DNA of 64,000 nt from Shouchella hunanensis (GCF_028735875.1 NZ_CP117834.1:3088001-3152000), one strand, 5' to 3'; numbered from the stretch's first letter, positions 16,435 through 25,743 are shown. Notes: a model not told the origin generated them from the letters alone. Made by a program: numbers and translations.

Positions 16435-16791
16435 TTTGCCCATGTAAAACAACAAGTTTCTTTTTACATCTTTTTTTAGAGTTGACCTTGTTCCGCCAAC
16501 AAATCCAGTCCGACCGTTACACCAAAAACGCCAGTTCAAAAATAAGCTGTCTACTTGGCTTGGTTGATCTTCAACCTTAATATTTTCTTCACTAAAATAA
16601 TGTCTCTTGGCAAATTGGTCATCTGCAATTAGTTTAAGTATCTGCTGGTGTAAATCAGGTGAGCGGTCATATATGTTGTGTAGGTACTCTCTCGTCAAGC
16701 GATTAATAATGTATGATCGAATACTTACCTCTGGTCGTTCATCGACTGTAAGTGAATCCCAACCGTCAAAAGAAGTTTCAGGTAGTTCCAT
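16423..16791 (-). CDS. Unknown cargo protein
   Basis: Two ATG codons exist (16800 and 16791); the second lies 8 bases after AAAGGA and fits better, giving 122 residues. The sequence starts MELPETSFDGWDSLTVDERP and ends with a conserved-looking block rich in aromatic and basic residues (LFLNWRFWCNGRTGFVGGTR, then KKDVKRNLLFYMGKLG). I do not recognise the family. It is convergent with, and overlaps, the HEPN-like gene and sits in the lysogenic cargo zone. Confidence 0.55.
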   Translation of the reverse strand: MELPETSFDGWDSLTVDERPEVSIRSYIINRLTREYLHNIYDRSPDLHQQILKLIADDQFAKRHYFSEENIKVEDQPSQVDSLFLNWRFWCNGRTGFVGGTRSTLKKDVKRNLLFYMGKLGE

Positions 16792-16850
16792 TTCAATCAT
16801 CCTTTCTTAGTTGCTTTATTATATGAGAATAAATGTTCGTATGCAACAAG

Positions 16851-16876
16851 AAAAAAGAACCAATTAAGGTTCTTTT
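16851..16876. terminator. Terminator downstream of the lipoprotein gene
   Basis: AAGAACC and GGTTCTT form a stem with T runs on both strands. On the minus strand it ends the lipoprotein gene at 16875-17507. Confidence 0.75.
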
Positions 16877-17507
16877 ATGGATTAACTGTGATTGTGAAAT
16901 CATCATCTACAGATCTATTATCGATAGAAGTTGATTTGAAGTGGAAGTTTAACTCTCCGATATCATCAATGCTTTCGTCGCCAAGATTATAGGATACAAA
17001 CTGTTCCTGCCTAACTTGACCTATGTGAGAAGATTCTCCGCCGTTTAGCATCATCTCAGCGTCTATTTGATTACCGGTGTCTGTTGTTAACGTTGCGGAG
17101 AATGAATGAAACGACGCTTCATCGTCAGAAGTATTTTCTGTTTTAATAACAGTTGTTACGATATTTATCGTTTCTTTATTTTCGTCATCAAAAGAAAATG
17201 TTCCCGCCTTAACTGATTCGAAATTGCCCTCAATTGGACCAGAGGTAAAATGCTCATTCACATTAATTACATCAGAGAAGTTAAATTCACCGTATCCACC
17301 GTCAACTACTCTTTCGCCCGCTTCTGCATCAAAAACGCTATCGGCTTCATCATTTGATTCATTAGTCTCATTAGAAGTATCTGTATTTGCTGAGGTCGTT
17401 TCTTCGCTTCCGGTCTCGTCCTGATCACTTGACGAAGTATTATCAGAGCCACATGCTGTTAATACAACAAGACCAATAGCTAGTAAAAAAGATAATTTTT
17501 TATTCAT
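16875..17507 (-). CDS. Prophage-encoded lipoprotein, DUF4352-like
   Basis: This 210-residue protein has a lipoprotein signal (MNKKLSFLLAIGLVVLTACG, lipobox LTAC with Cys19), then ~45 residues of Ser/Thr/Asp/Glu linker, then a beta-rich domain (GEFNFSDVINVNEHF, NIVTTVIKTENTSDDEASFHSF, EQFVSYNLGDES) that resembles the immunoglobulin-like DUF4352 fold of Bacillus lipoproteins. It should be anchored on the outer face of the membrane. Genes of this type are common lysogenic-conversion passengers. Function is unknown. Confidence 0.75.
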   Translation of the reverse strand: MNKKLSFLLAIGLVVLTACGSDNTSSSDQDETGSEETTSANTDTSNETNESNDEADSVFDAEAGERVVDGGYGEFNFSDVINVNEHFTSGPIEGNFESVKAGTFSFDDENKETINIVTTVIKTENTSDDEASFHSFSATLTTDTGNQIDAEMMLNGGESSHIGQVRQEQFVSYNLGDESIDDIGELNFHFKSTSIDNRSVDDDFTITVNP

Positions 17508-17665
17508 ATGTATTTATCCTCCTAAAGTCACATTAATAAAAGCATACTATTATTTAACGTCTAAACACAATGAAAAGTTTCAAAAGAATGTAAAGAGCTC
17601 TAGTCTTGAGACATAAAAAAATATTCTACTTTAAATTCAATTTTTTGAAAGCGAGTTTAGTACTA

Positions 17666-17695
17666 TTAAGAACATATGTTCCGTGTTAATATAAT
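17666..17695 (+). promoter_or_regulatory. Promoter with LexA (SOS) box
   Basis: GAACATATGTTC (17670-17681) matches the Gram-positive LexA box core GAACN4GTTC with purine/pyrimidine preferences also met. It covers the region between a weak -35 (TTAAGA, 17666-17671) and a perfect -10 (TATAAT, 17690-17695), spacing 18. LexA bound there would block transcription of the small genes downstream until DNA damage. Confidence 0.65.
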
Positions 17696-17721
17696 TATTA
17701 AAGGGATGTCTACCCATTAAA

Positions 17722-17832
17722 ATGCCTTTAAAAGAGGAGATATCGCCCTACAGACATATAGATGGGAAAGTGAGTTTCTTCCTATATAAATGTATGTTTG
17801 CTTTATCATTGTTTAAAGGGGTGTCAGCATGA
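17722..17832 (+). CDS. Putative 36-aa SOS-controlled peptide
   Basis: The ATG 17722 frame runs 36 codons, with a hydrophobic/aromatic C-terminal half (GKVSFFLYKCMFALSLFKGV). Its stop overlaps the next start (ATGA at 17829-17832), suggesting coupling. The RBS is weak (AAAGGG, 16 bases upstream). It is the first frame after the LexA-box promoter. It may be a small membrane peptide or only a leader; evidence is limited. Confidence 0.35.
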   Translation: MPLKEEISPYRHIDGKVSFFLYKCMFALSLFKGVSA

Positions 17833-18029
17833 AGTTTGAGGTGATTGCATTTTGGTCGGATAAAGATAAAGAAGGTATGGTTTGCGTGAAGAAAAACGGC
17901 TCTATTATTGATTCGGAATTAACCCCAAAAATGAACGAGTCGGAATTTTTGGTATGGAGAAAGGTGAAATCGCTAGCTTTTCTACATAAATACAATTTAA
18001 TGGGAGTAAATCCCGTATTAGTTAAATAA
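17829..18029 (+). CDS. Small unknown protein downstream of the SOS-type promoter
   Basis: This 66-residue protein begins MKFEVIAFWSDKDKEGMVCV, behind AAAGGGGTG with 7 bases to ATG 17829. The mix of beta-type N-terminus and helical middle (MNESEFLVWRKVKSLAFLHK) looks like a genuine small protein. It precedes the recombinase gene by ~145 bases. I do not recognise the family. A role in prophage induction or excision would fit the location but is only inference. Confidence 0.6.
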   Translation: MKFEVIAFWSDKDKEGMVCVKKNGSIIDSELTPKMNESEFLVWRKVKSLAFLHKYNLMGVNPVLVK

Positions 18030-18047
18030 GTAATTCGGACAATCGTA

Positions 18048-18081
18048 ACTGTCATACGCTCAAATGAGGAGTGATGACAGT
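18048..18081 (+). promoter_or_regulatory. Inverted repeat around the RBS upstream of the recombinase
   Basis: ACTGTCAT (18048-18055) and ATGACAGT (18074-18081) are perfect 8-bp arms. The second arm covers a start codon (ATG 18074), and the 18-base loop holds the RBS GAGGAG, so folded RNA would hide the start. A possible sigma-E-like -10 (CATACATC, 18121-18128) lies just downstream but lacks a clear -35. Confidence 0.35.
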
Positions 18082-18277
18082 GCGAGTCAAGGTAGTTACT
18101 GGTAAGTATACGGACAAGAACATACATCTTTGCTATGATTACCTTATAAAGCGATATAAGGAGGAACTAGAGCGTGATAGCGATATACGTGAGGGTATCG
18201 ACGGAAGAGCAAGGGAAGAAAGGGTACAGTGTCCGCAATCAGATACAGATGTGCAAGGACAAAGCAGGAACGAATGA
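18071..18277 (+). CDS. Doubtful small frame overlapping the recombinase start
   Basis: The frame opens at GTG/ATG 18071-18074 behind GAGGAG and gives ~67 residues (MTVRVKVVTGKYTDKNIHLC at the start). Its last 104 bases lie inside the recombinase gene in another frame and have a low-quality composition. The first ~33 codons could be a real short protein or leader coupled to the recombinase. I include it because of its good RBS; it may well be spurious. Confidence 0.25.
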   Translation: MMTVRVKVVTGKYTDKNIHLCYDYLIKRYKEELERDSDIREGIDGRAREERVQCPQSDTDVQGQSRNE

Positions 18278-19673
18278 TGTAATTCAATACGTTGACGAGG
18301 GTTTTTCCGGTGAGTTTTTGGAAAGACCGGATTTAGAAAGGCTAAGAAAAGATGTTAGGGAAGGTCTCATAACGAAAGTCGTTTGTTATGACCCTGATCG
18401 ACTCTCTAGGAAATTAATGAATGCTTTAATTATAGATGATGAGTTTCGAAAAAAAGATGTAGAAATGATATATGTAAATGGTGAATTTGCCTCCACTCCA
18501 GAAGGGCAACTTTTTTATAGCTTAAGGGGAGCGATTTCAGAGTTTGAGAAAGCTAAAATAAATGAACGTATGACGAGCGGACGAAAGCGAAAGGCCATTG
18601 AAGGAAAAGTGATAAAGAATAGTCATGCTTATGGATACGATTATGATAAAGAGAACGGCATGTATGTCGTAAATGAAAAAGAGGCAAATATCATAAGGTT
18701 TATCTTTGACATGTTTACAAAACCAACTAAAGATATCCAAGGGATGAATGGCATAGCAAAGTTTCTCACGGCCAAAGAAATACCTACAAAAAAAGGTGTA
18801 GGTGTTTGGCATAGACAAGTGGTAAGGCAGATACTATTAAATGAAATGTACACTGGCACATACTATCAAAATAAGTTTAATACTGAAGGTATGCTTGCCA
18901 ACAAATATAAAGCTGATAACAAAATAAAAATGACCATTAGAGATCAATCTGAATGGATCGAAACAGAAATACCTCAAATAATCGATCAAGAACAATTTGA
19001 TTATGCTCAAGAGCTGCTTAAACAAGCCCGTAGACGGTGGTCAAAGAGTACCAGTGCAAGAATGTATCTCCTGAGTGGGATTGTAAGGTGTGCCGATTGT
19101 GGGAATACAATGACAGGCATATACAGAAACAACTGGGGTACGAAACTTAGGTATTATACAGATGTAAAAAATAGCTCAGGAGCAAAAAATGAAGGTTGTA
19201 AGCATCACGTAAGGGCAGATAAGTTAGAAACAACCATATGGGATAAGATAGAAGAACTTTTAAATAATCCTGAGAGGTTGGAAGATTACAAACCAGAAAG
19301 TGGCGACACGTTCTCTAAATTTGAAATTGACCAAATTGATGATTTAAAAGAGCAAATTGATAAAGCGAAAAGCGGAAGAAAGAAACTGCTGCAGTTGTTT
19401 GCGCTTGAAGATATGGATACAGAAGAAATTAGAGACTCTATTGTTGAGTTAAAAAGTAAAGAGGAACGGTTGAAGAATCAACTTGTTGAGCTTGAAGGTA
19501 AAGTGAATAATCAAAAGGAAATGTCCAGTTCGTTTTTAATGTTAGATGAGGTTAGGAAGAGATGGTTGAAAGAAGATACTATTTCTGAGGAAGATAAAAA
19601 AGAAATTTTGCGTATGTTAGTGAAGGAAATTATCTTATCGAAAGATGGGGAAGTTTCAATTCAACTTCTTTAA
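18174..19673 (+). CDS. spoIVCA: Large serine recombinase of the sigK element (SpoIVCA-type)
   Basis: This 499-residue protein starts at GTG 18174, 8 bases after AAGGAGGA. Residues 1-~145 are the resolvase catalytic domain: [12 protein letters not shown] carries the nucleophilic Ser9, and [13 protein letters not shown] and [18 protein letters not shown] are conserved. A recombinase domain follows ([35 protein letters not shown]), then a zinc-ribbon ([10 protein letters not shown] ... CKHH) and a C-terminal coiled coil (residues ~385-460). The gene lies inside the element and converges on truncated sigK, overlapping it by 4 bases. By analogy with SpoIVCA it should cut and join the element's ends to restore sigK in the mother cell. 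Confidence 0.92.
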   Translation: MIAIYVRVSTEEQGKKGYSVRNQIQMCKDKAGTNDVIQYVDEGFSGEFLERPDLERLRKDVREGLITKVVCYDPDRLSRKLMNALIIDDEFRKKDVEMIYVNGEFASTPEGQLFYSLRGAISEFEKAKINERMTSGRKRKAIEGKVIKNSHAYGYDYDKENGMYVVNEKEANIIRFIFDMFTKPTKDIQGMNGIAKFLTAKEIPTKKGVGVWHRQVVRQILLNEMYTGTYYQNKFNTEGMLANKYKADNKIKMTIRDQSEWIETEIPQIIDQEQFDYAQELLKQARRRWSKSTSARMYLLSGIVRCADCGNTMTGIYRNNWGTKLRYYTDVKNSSGAKNEGCKHHVRADKLETTIWDKIEELLNNPERLEDYKPESGDTFSKFEIDQIDDLKEQIDKAKSGRKKLLQLFALEDMDTEEIRDSIVELKSKEERLKNQLVELEGKVNNQKEMSSSFLMLDEVRKRWLKEDTISEEDKKEILRMLVKEIILSKDGEVSIQLL

Positions 19674-20044
19674 AGTTCTTTATGTAATAGTAATGACATT
19701 AGAATCTCGTTCTCAATACATCGTGCTGCATAAGTGGCTAATTTTGTTCCTTTACCATCTGAATAGCTTTCAATGGCTTTAATTAAGCCAATCGTGCCAA
19801 TGGAGATTAAATCTTCTGCATCTTCACGTGTGTTTTCAAACTTTTTGACAATATGAGCGACGAGACGTAGGTTATGCTCAATTAATAAGTTTCTTGCTTC
19901 TTGGTCACCCTGAGCAGCAAGTTGTAAGTACTTTTTTTCATCCTCTTTGCTTAAAGGTTGTGGGAAAGCATTATTTTTGACATAGGAAACAAATACAATA
20001 ACTTCCCTCATTAAGTATGAAACGGCTGCAAGTAATCCTGACAT
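19670..20044 (-). CDS. sigK: Sigma-K precursor, N-terminal part, interrupted by prophage
   Basis: The 124-residue frame begins with the pro-sequence [20 protein letters not shown], then [12 protein letters not shown], the SpoIVFB processing region of pro-sigma-K. The core-binding region follows ([42 protein letters not shown]). Homology then stops and eight phage-encoded residues plus a stop end the frame. A full SigK is ~230-240 residues, so the DNA-binding regions are missing; they should lie left of the window. The RBS GGAGGAGGTGAA is strong. The gene should be inactive in vegetative cells and restored by excision. Confidence 0.93.
   Translation of the reverse strand: MSGLLAAVSYLMREVIVFVSYVKNNAFPQPLSKEDEKKYLQLAAQGDQEARNLLIEHNLRLVAHIVKKFENTREDAEDLISIGTIGLIKAIESYSDGKGTKLATYAARCIENEILMSLLLHKEL
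19691..19701. other. attL/attR: Probable attachment-site core at the sigK junction
   Basis: TAATGACATTA is an 11-bp palindrome exactly where the sigK-like protein sequence ends (after ENEILM) and phage DNA begins. The Met codon of that motif is within it. Serine recombinases use short near-palindromic cores, and the B. subtilis skin core is in the same part of sigK. The exact crossover bases cannot be fixed without the other junction. Confidence 0.6.
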
Positions 20045-20211
20045 TTGTTCACCTCCTCCATATACCTATGCAGCCGTAAGCATGTTCGTGTCTGTACAAA
20101 AAAAATACACGATGGTTCTGTGTAAAGCTTATCATTGCGAAACCATTGCAAGTCTGATAGGTTAAAACAAATGGCTGTAGCAGCGAGTTCAGATAGAAAG
20201 TGGAGAAAAAG

Positions 20212-21024
20212 ATGACATTACTAGCGAATTATCATATTGCGTTAACGGCGTCTCGGAAAACAGATGAGATGGAAGAATTGATTAGGAAACAAGGTGGAAC
20301 AAGTAGCGTGCGTTCCATGCAAGGTACAGTGATTGAGGATGAAACAATTGTGAAAGCGATGATCCGTGATGGCTTGAATGCTAATGTGGACTGGTTTGTT
20401 TTTACTACTGGAATCGGTATTCAAACGTTTATGCGGCACGCTGAGGAAATGGGAGTAAAAAAAACGTTTGTAGACAAGTTGAATAAAGCTAGAATTGCAG
20501 TTCGAGGTTACAAAGCGATTGCCGCATTAAAGAAAGAAGGCGTTTCATACGAAGTTGCATCAGAAGATGGTACAACAAAGGATTTACTCGTTAAATTAAG
20601 CGCCTTTCCGTTTCAAAAAAAACATGTTGTCGTCCAACTTTATGGAATTCCATCGCCAGAAATGGAGCAATTTTTTTCAGTCAAACAAGCCGTATTAACG
20701 ACTTGGCTCCCATACCACCATCTTCCTCCTGAAGAGAGTGTAGCGGATCAATTATTAAGAGAATTAGTGATGGCTAAAAGTTATCAAGCGGTTTGTTTTA
20801 CATCTGCATTACAAGTAAAAGCCCTCTTTTCCTGCGCCGAGAATCGAGGTCTTACAGAAGAAGTCATCGCCAGTTTTGAAGATGATGTCATTGCGACTGC
20901 AGTCGGAAAGGTAACAGCAGAAGCGTTATATGAATCAGGAGTAACGAATGTAGTATATCCAGCTAAAGAAAGAATGGGTGCAATGATTATTCATTTAGGA
21001 AAATACATAGCTTCTACCAAGTAA
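20212..21024 (+). CDS. Uroporphyrinogen-III synthase (HEM4 family)
   Basis: A GTG at 20200 is in frame, but GGAG at 20202-20205 serves ATG 20212, giving 270 residues. The sequence shows the HEM4 two-lobe pattern: ALTASRKTDEMEELIRKQGG, DWFVFTTGIGIQTFM, IAVRGYKAIAALKKEG, QAVCFTSALQVKALF and IATAVGKVTAEALYESG. Uroporphyrinogen-III synthase closes and inverts ring D of hydroxymethylbilane in haem and sirohaem synthesis. The gene stands alone next to sigK rather than in a hem operon, so it may be a paralogue with a different role. Confidence 0.8.
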   Translation: MTLLANYHIALTASRKTDEMEELIRKQGGTSSVRSMQGTVIEDETIVKAMIRDGLNANVDWFVFTTGIGIQTFMRHAEEMGVKKTFVDKLNKARIAVRGYKAIAALKKEGVSYEVASEDGTTKDLLVKLSAFPFQKKHVVVQLYGIPSPEMEQFFSVKQAVLTTWLPYHHLPPEESVADQLLRELVMAKSYQAVCFTSALQVKALFSCAENRGLTEEVIASFEDDVIATAVGKVTAEALYESGVTNVVYPAKERMGAMIIHLGKYIASTK

Positions 21025-21056
21025 AAACCCGTTGCCTGTTAAGACAACGGGTTTTT
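21023..21056. terminator. Bidirectional terminator
   Basis: AAAACCCGTTG and CAACGGGTTTT form a perfect stem with T runs on both strands, between the convergent HEM4 and BCCT genes. Confidence 0.9.
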
Positions 21057-21059
21057 GCT

Positions 21060-22712
21060 TTATTCTTCTTTAGGCTTTTTAATACCCTTCTTTTTCTTCG
21101 TTTTTTCTGTTTTTTTCTGTTTTTGTTCTTCTTGCTTATGACGTTTTCTTTCTGCTCGTTCTGTCTTACTCTTAAATTGCCGAAGCTCTGCAATTTCTCG
21201 TAGCAAACGACGTTCTTTTACTTCTTTCTTCAACTGTTCATGTCGTAAGGCTTTAAAAAGAGAAATAACCATTAAAAGCATGATAATTGAAAACGGAAAT
21301 GCAACGACAATCATTGTATTTTGTAATCCTTGTAACCCACCACTATAGAGAAGTACAGCAGCAGTTGCTGACATTAGAACGCCCCATAAGATCTTGATTT
21401 TTGTAGGAGGATTTAATGACCCATTCGTTGATTGGCTACCTAACACATGTGTAGCCGAATCTGCAGATGTAATGAAGAAAACGGCGATTAAGAAAATGGT
21501 AATATACGATGTAATTGTACTAAATGGCATGGCTCCTAATACCCCAAATAAGGCCTCTTCATCAGCCAAATTGGAAATCGTTGTTAGACCTTGAGATTCA
21601 AAAGATATCGCTGTGCCCCCCAAGAAAGAAAACCAAACAAAGCCAAGAAGAGATGGTACAAGCAACACGCCAATAACAAACTCTCTTAGCGTTCTACCTC
21701 TTGAAACACGGGCGATGAACGTTCCGACATAAGGAGACCAAGCCATCCACCAAGCCCAGTAGAATAGCGTCCACGCATTAATCCATTCACGATGTTCAGA
21801 GCTATTCGGCGCAATGGTAAAGCTTAATTCAGGTAACGACTGAATGTATTGTCCGAGTGTGTTCGTAAAAAGGTTTAAAGAATATAAAGAGGCACCAAAA
21901 ATCATGAAAAATAATAACATAAGCATAACTAAAATCATATTCATGCGGCTTAAAACACGAATACCTTTGTCAATTCCTGTACTTGCAGAGATTAAAAATA
22001 AAATGGTGACAATAACAATAATCACAAGTTGTAGACCGAAGCTATTCGGTATATTCGTTAAAAAAGATATTCCACCATTCATTTGTGCAGCACCAAAACC
22101 GAGTGTAGTCGCTATACCTGATAGTGTCGCAACAATAGCAATAACATCGATTGTTTGACCCCAAAAGCCTCTTGGATTAATAAGTGGGGAAAGGGTGGCA
22201 CTGATTAAGCCTGGCATATCCTTGCGGAAATTAAAGTAAGCAAGGCAAATAGCGACAATGGCATAAATTGCCCATCCATGAAAACCCCAATGCAAAAAAA
22301 CGAATTTAAGCGACTCTAGGGCTGCTTGACCAGTCGCTTCATCTGCGGTAGGAGCATCAATGGCATAGTGAGCTATCGGTTCAGCGGCTCCAAAAAACAG
22401 TAAGCCAACCCCAAGACCAGCACTAAATAAAAAGGCGAACCACGTTAAGTAGCTGTACTCTGGACGATCTTCTTCTTTTCCGAGGCGTAACCTTCCAAAC
22501 GGGCTAACAATAAAAAATAGGCAAACCAACAAGAAAATGGTGACGACAATTAAGTAGTACCAGCCAAAGAAATTAGCTATAAATTGGCGTACAGTCGCAG
22601 TGATAGCTTCAAGCTGGCTAGGAAAGAGGATGCCAATGGCTACAAAAACAATTAAAATGCCTAGCGTCCAATAAAAAACGTTTGTCAGTGTACCGGCGGT
22701 CTTTTTTCTCAA
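21060..22712 (-). CDS. BCCT-family (betaine/carnitine/choline) transporter
   Basis: This 550-residue membrane protein has about 12 TM segments. BCCT signatures are present: the tryptophan-rich segment in TM8 (LFYWAWWMAWSPYVGTFIARV with the following SRGRT), the glycine-rich stretch GLGVGLLFFGAAEPIAHYA, and FFITSADSATHVLG. Such carriers import glycine betaine or related osmolytes with Na+ or H+. The last ~70 residues are very basic and charged (KKTEKTKKKKGIKKPKEE), resembling osmosensing tails of OpuD/BetP-type carriers. It fits a halo/alkali-tolerant lifestyle. The substrate is not determined by sequence. Confidence 0.9.
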   Translation of the reverse strand: MRKKTAGTLTNVFYWTLGILIVFVAIGILFPSQLEAITATVRQFIANFFGWYYLIVVTIFLLVCLFFIVSPFGRLRLGKEEDRPEYSYLTWFAFLFSAGLGVGLLFFGAAEPIAHYAIDAPTADEATGQAALESLKFVFLHWGFHGWAIYAIVAICLAYFNFRKDMPGLISATLSPLINPRGFWGQTIDVIAIVATLSGIATTLGFGAAQMNGGISFLTNIPNSFGLQLVIIVIVTILFLISASTGIDKGIRVLSRMNMILVMLMLLFFMIFGASLYSLNLFTNTLGQYIQSLPELSFTIAPNSSEHREWINAWTLFYWAWWMAWSPYVGTFIARVSRGRTLREFVIGVLLVPSLLGFVWFSFLGGTAISFESQGLTTISNLADEEALFGVLGAMPFSTITSYITIFLIAVFFITSADSATHVLGSQSTNGSLNPPTKIKILWGVLMSATAAVLLYSGGLQGLQNTMIVVAFPFSIIMLLMVISLFKALRHEQLKKEVKERRLLREIAELRQFKSKTERAERKRHKQEEQKQKKTEKTKKKKGIKKPKEE

Positions 22713-22756
22713 TGAAAGTTCTCCTAACGTAATTATGTATTAATGGGCATAAGCAG

Positions 22757-22785
22757 ATTATAAAGATCTATTGCTTCGATGTCTA
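22757..22785 (-). promoter_or_regulatory. Sigma-A-type promoter of the BCCT transporter
   Basis: On the minus strand TAGACA (22785-22780) and TATAAT (22762-22757) are separated by 17 bases, ~45 bp upstream of the start. Confidence 0.7.
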
Positions 22786-22936
22786 ATTTTAATAAGAGCA
22801 GGATAAACGGCCTTTGATTATCTATACTTTATTATTTGTTCGATTCTGGAATCAATTCAACCTAGTAGTAAGCAAGTACGATTTTCTTTTTTTAAAAGTA
22901 TTAAAACCGAGTTGACGATGATTTTCTAAAGTTGCA

Positions 22937-22963
22937 TAGAAAATAGGTGACACCTATTTTCTA
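22937..22963. repeat. 27-bp perfect palindrome in the BCCT-bclA gap
   Basis: TAGAAAATAGGTG and CACCTATTTTCTA are 13-bp perfect arms around one A. A second, looser repeat follows (GAACCAT ... ATGGTTC, ~22964-22996). The rest of the 344-bp gap 22713-23056 holds the transporter promoter and the sigma-K-like promoter. The palindrome has no T run on either side, so it is not a usual terminator. Confidence 0.7.
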
Positions 22964-22983
22964 GAACCATGGTTTCTACACAA

Positions 22984-23011
22984 ACACTATGGTTCGCTAA
23001 AACATAAAATT
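22984..23011 (+). promoter_or_regulatory. Sigma-K-type promoter of the BclA-like gene
   Basis: AC at 22984-22985, 17 bases, then CATAAAATT at 23003-23011 fit the sigma-K consensus (-35 AC, -10 CATAnnnT). It lies ~50 bp upstream of the BclA-like start, as expected for a late mother-cell spore-surface gene. Confidence 0.6.
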
Positions 23012-23056
23012 ATATAGCTGTAATGTAAGCAGCAATAAAAGTAGGAGGAGCTAAAA

Positions 23057-24715
<1,659 letters not shown>

Positions 24716-24724
24716 GTGAACAGA

Positions 24725-24748
24725 AGCCTACCAAATAAGGTAGGCTTT
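24725..24748 (+). terminator. Terminator of the BclA-like gene
   Basis: AGCCTACC and GGTAGGCT pair around a 6-base loop, followed by a short T run. Confidence 0.7.
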
Positions 24749-24757
24749 ACATAGCCA

Positions 24758-25576
24758 TTAATTCTGACTAGAAGAAGCGTGTAAACGATAAGCCCAGTGA
24801 TTTGTAGGTCCGTAACCATGACCAATATTTAAAGAATGGGCTATGGCTGCAGCTGTAAATTGTTTGGCTTTTTTTACTGCATCAAAAACAGATACTCCTT
24901 TTGCCAGTTCAGACGTGATGGCTGCAGAAAACGTACAGCCTGTCCCGTGTGTATGTTTCGTATCGGTTCTTGGTGCATCTAATATATGAAACCCACAACT
25001 CTTGCCATAAAAAACATCCGTAGCTTCTCCGTTTAAGCTACCACCTTTAATGACTACGTAATGAGCACCTAATTCATGTATTATACGCTCAGCAGCTTTT
25101 TTCATATCTTCAAGTGTATCAATTTTCATTTCTATCAAATCTTCAGCTTCCGCAATGTTGGGTGTGACGATGGTTGCTAAAGGTACTAATGTATCGCGTA
25201 AAAAAGAGCGTACATCTTTTTCTAACAGAGCGTCACCATTTTTAGCCATCATAACGGGGTCACAAATGTAAGGAACATCTTTAAGCGAACGGAGTTTCGT
25301 TGCTAAGAGCGCCATCATTTCTTTTTGTGCAATCATGCCCGTTTTTATTGCATGCGGATAGATATCTTCTATAACCGATTGTAACTGTAGCTCTATAAAG
25401 CCTATTGGAAGGTGGTGTATATCTTTCACACCCATTGTATTCTGCGCAACAATGGATGTGAGGACAGACATCCCATAGACATGCAGTTCCTGAAACGTCT
25501 TTAAATCCGCTTGAATACCTGCACCACCAGTAGGATCTGTCCCAGCGATCGTTAAGGCATGACTTATTGGATTCAC
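24758..25576 (-). CDS. thiD: Hydroxymethylpyrimidine (phosphate) kinase / pyridoxal kinase
   Basis: The start is GTG 25576, 5 bases after AGGAGGAGGTT; the longer open frame upstream is the riboswitch terminator. The 272-residue product has the ThiD motifs ALTIAGTDPTGGAGIQADLK near the N-terminus, VCDPVM-type YICDPVMMAKNG in the middle and TKHTHGTGCTFSAAI with the catalytic Asp-equivalent glycine-rich anion hole near the C-terminus. It phosphorylates HMP and HMP-P in thiamine synthesis; some Bacillus paralogues act on pyridoxal. The TPP riboswitch upstream favours the thiamine role. It is apparently monocistronic. Confidence 0.9.
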   Translation of the reverse strand: MNPISHALTIAGTDPTGGAGIQADLKTFQELHVYGMSVLTSIVAQNTMGVKDIHHLPIGFIELQLQSVIEDIYPHAIKTGMIAQKEMMALLATKLRSLKDVPYICDPVMMAKNGDALLEKDVRSFLRDTLVPLATIVTPNIAEAEDLIEMKIDTLEDMKKAAERIIHELGAHYVVIKGGSLNGEATDVFYGKSCGFHILDAPRTDTKHTHGTGCTFSAAITSELAKGVSVFDAVKKAKQFTAAAIAHSLNIGHGYGPTNHWAYRLHASSSQN

Positions 25577-25743
25577 TTTTAACCTCCTCCTTTCAAATAA
25601 GAAAAAACGGCCGCAATGAGGCGGCCGTTTTGAGCAATTGTGCATTGCTTATCCACTTCCCTACGCTAGTGTTAACTAGATCAGGTTGAAGAGTTAAAGG
25701 TTTCCCTTTTCTCAGCATTCAAGCACCCCTAGTGGAATTTAGT
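25577..25743 (-). promoter_or_regulatory. TPP riboswitch (THI element) controlling thiD
   Basis: On the minus strand the conserved TPP aptamer pieces appear in order: ACTAGGGGTGC, GCTGAGA, a pyrimidine-sensor loop, CAACCTGATCTAGTTAA and AGCGTAGGGAAGTGG (about 25738 down to 25651). A strong GC terminator follows (25630-25602), then the thiD RBS. TPP binding should therefore favour early termination. A -10 TATAAT lies at 25749-25744. Confidence 0.95.
25602..25630 (-). terminator. Riboswitch expression-platform terminator
   Basis: AAACGGCCGC and GCGGCCGTTT form a 10-bp GC-rich stem around CTCATT, followed by T residues on the minus strand, between aptamer and thiD RBS. Confidence 0.9.

Larger units (their letters stand above)
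1..19701. mobile_element. sigK intervening element: Skin-like prophage inserted in sigK (right part)
   Basis: Tail, lysis, immunity and cargo genes form a continuous block that ends in a large serine recombinase (18174-19673) abutting a sigK reading frame cut off after its first ~116 conserved residues (19670-20044, minus strand). In Bacillus subtilis the skin element interrupts sigK in the same manner and the SpoIVCA serine recombinase excises it in the mother cell. The other junction, with the C-terminal half of sigK, should lie left of position 1 on the minus strand, so the element is longer than 19.7 kb. Repressor, ImmA-type protease, holin and endolysin are intact, whereas one DNA ligase gene is decayed, so it is uncertain whether it can still form phage. 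Confidence 0.9.

Noticed and set aside
20045-20100. Sigma-E/sigma-K-type promoter for sigK from CATAGGTATA on the minus strand
   Set aside because: The motif lies too close to the RBS to act as a -10, and no matching -35 was seen.
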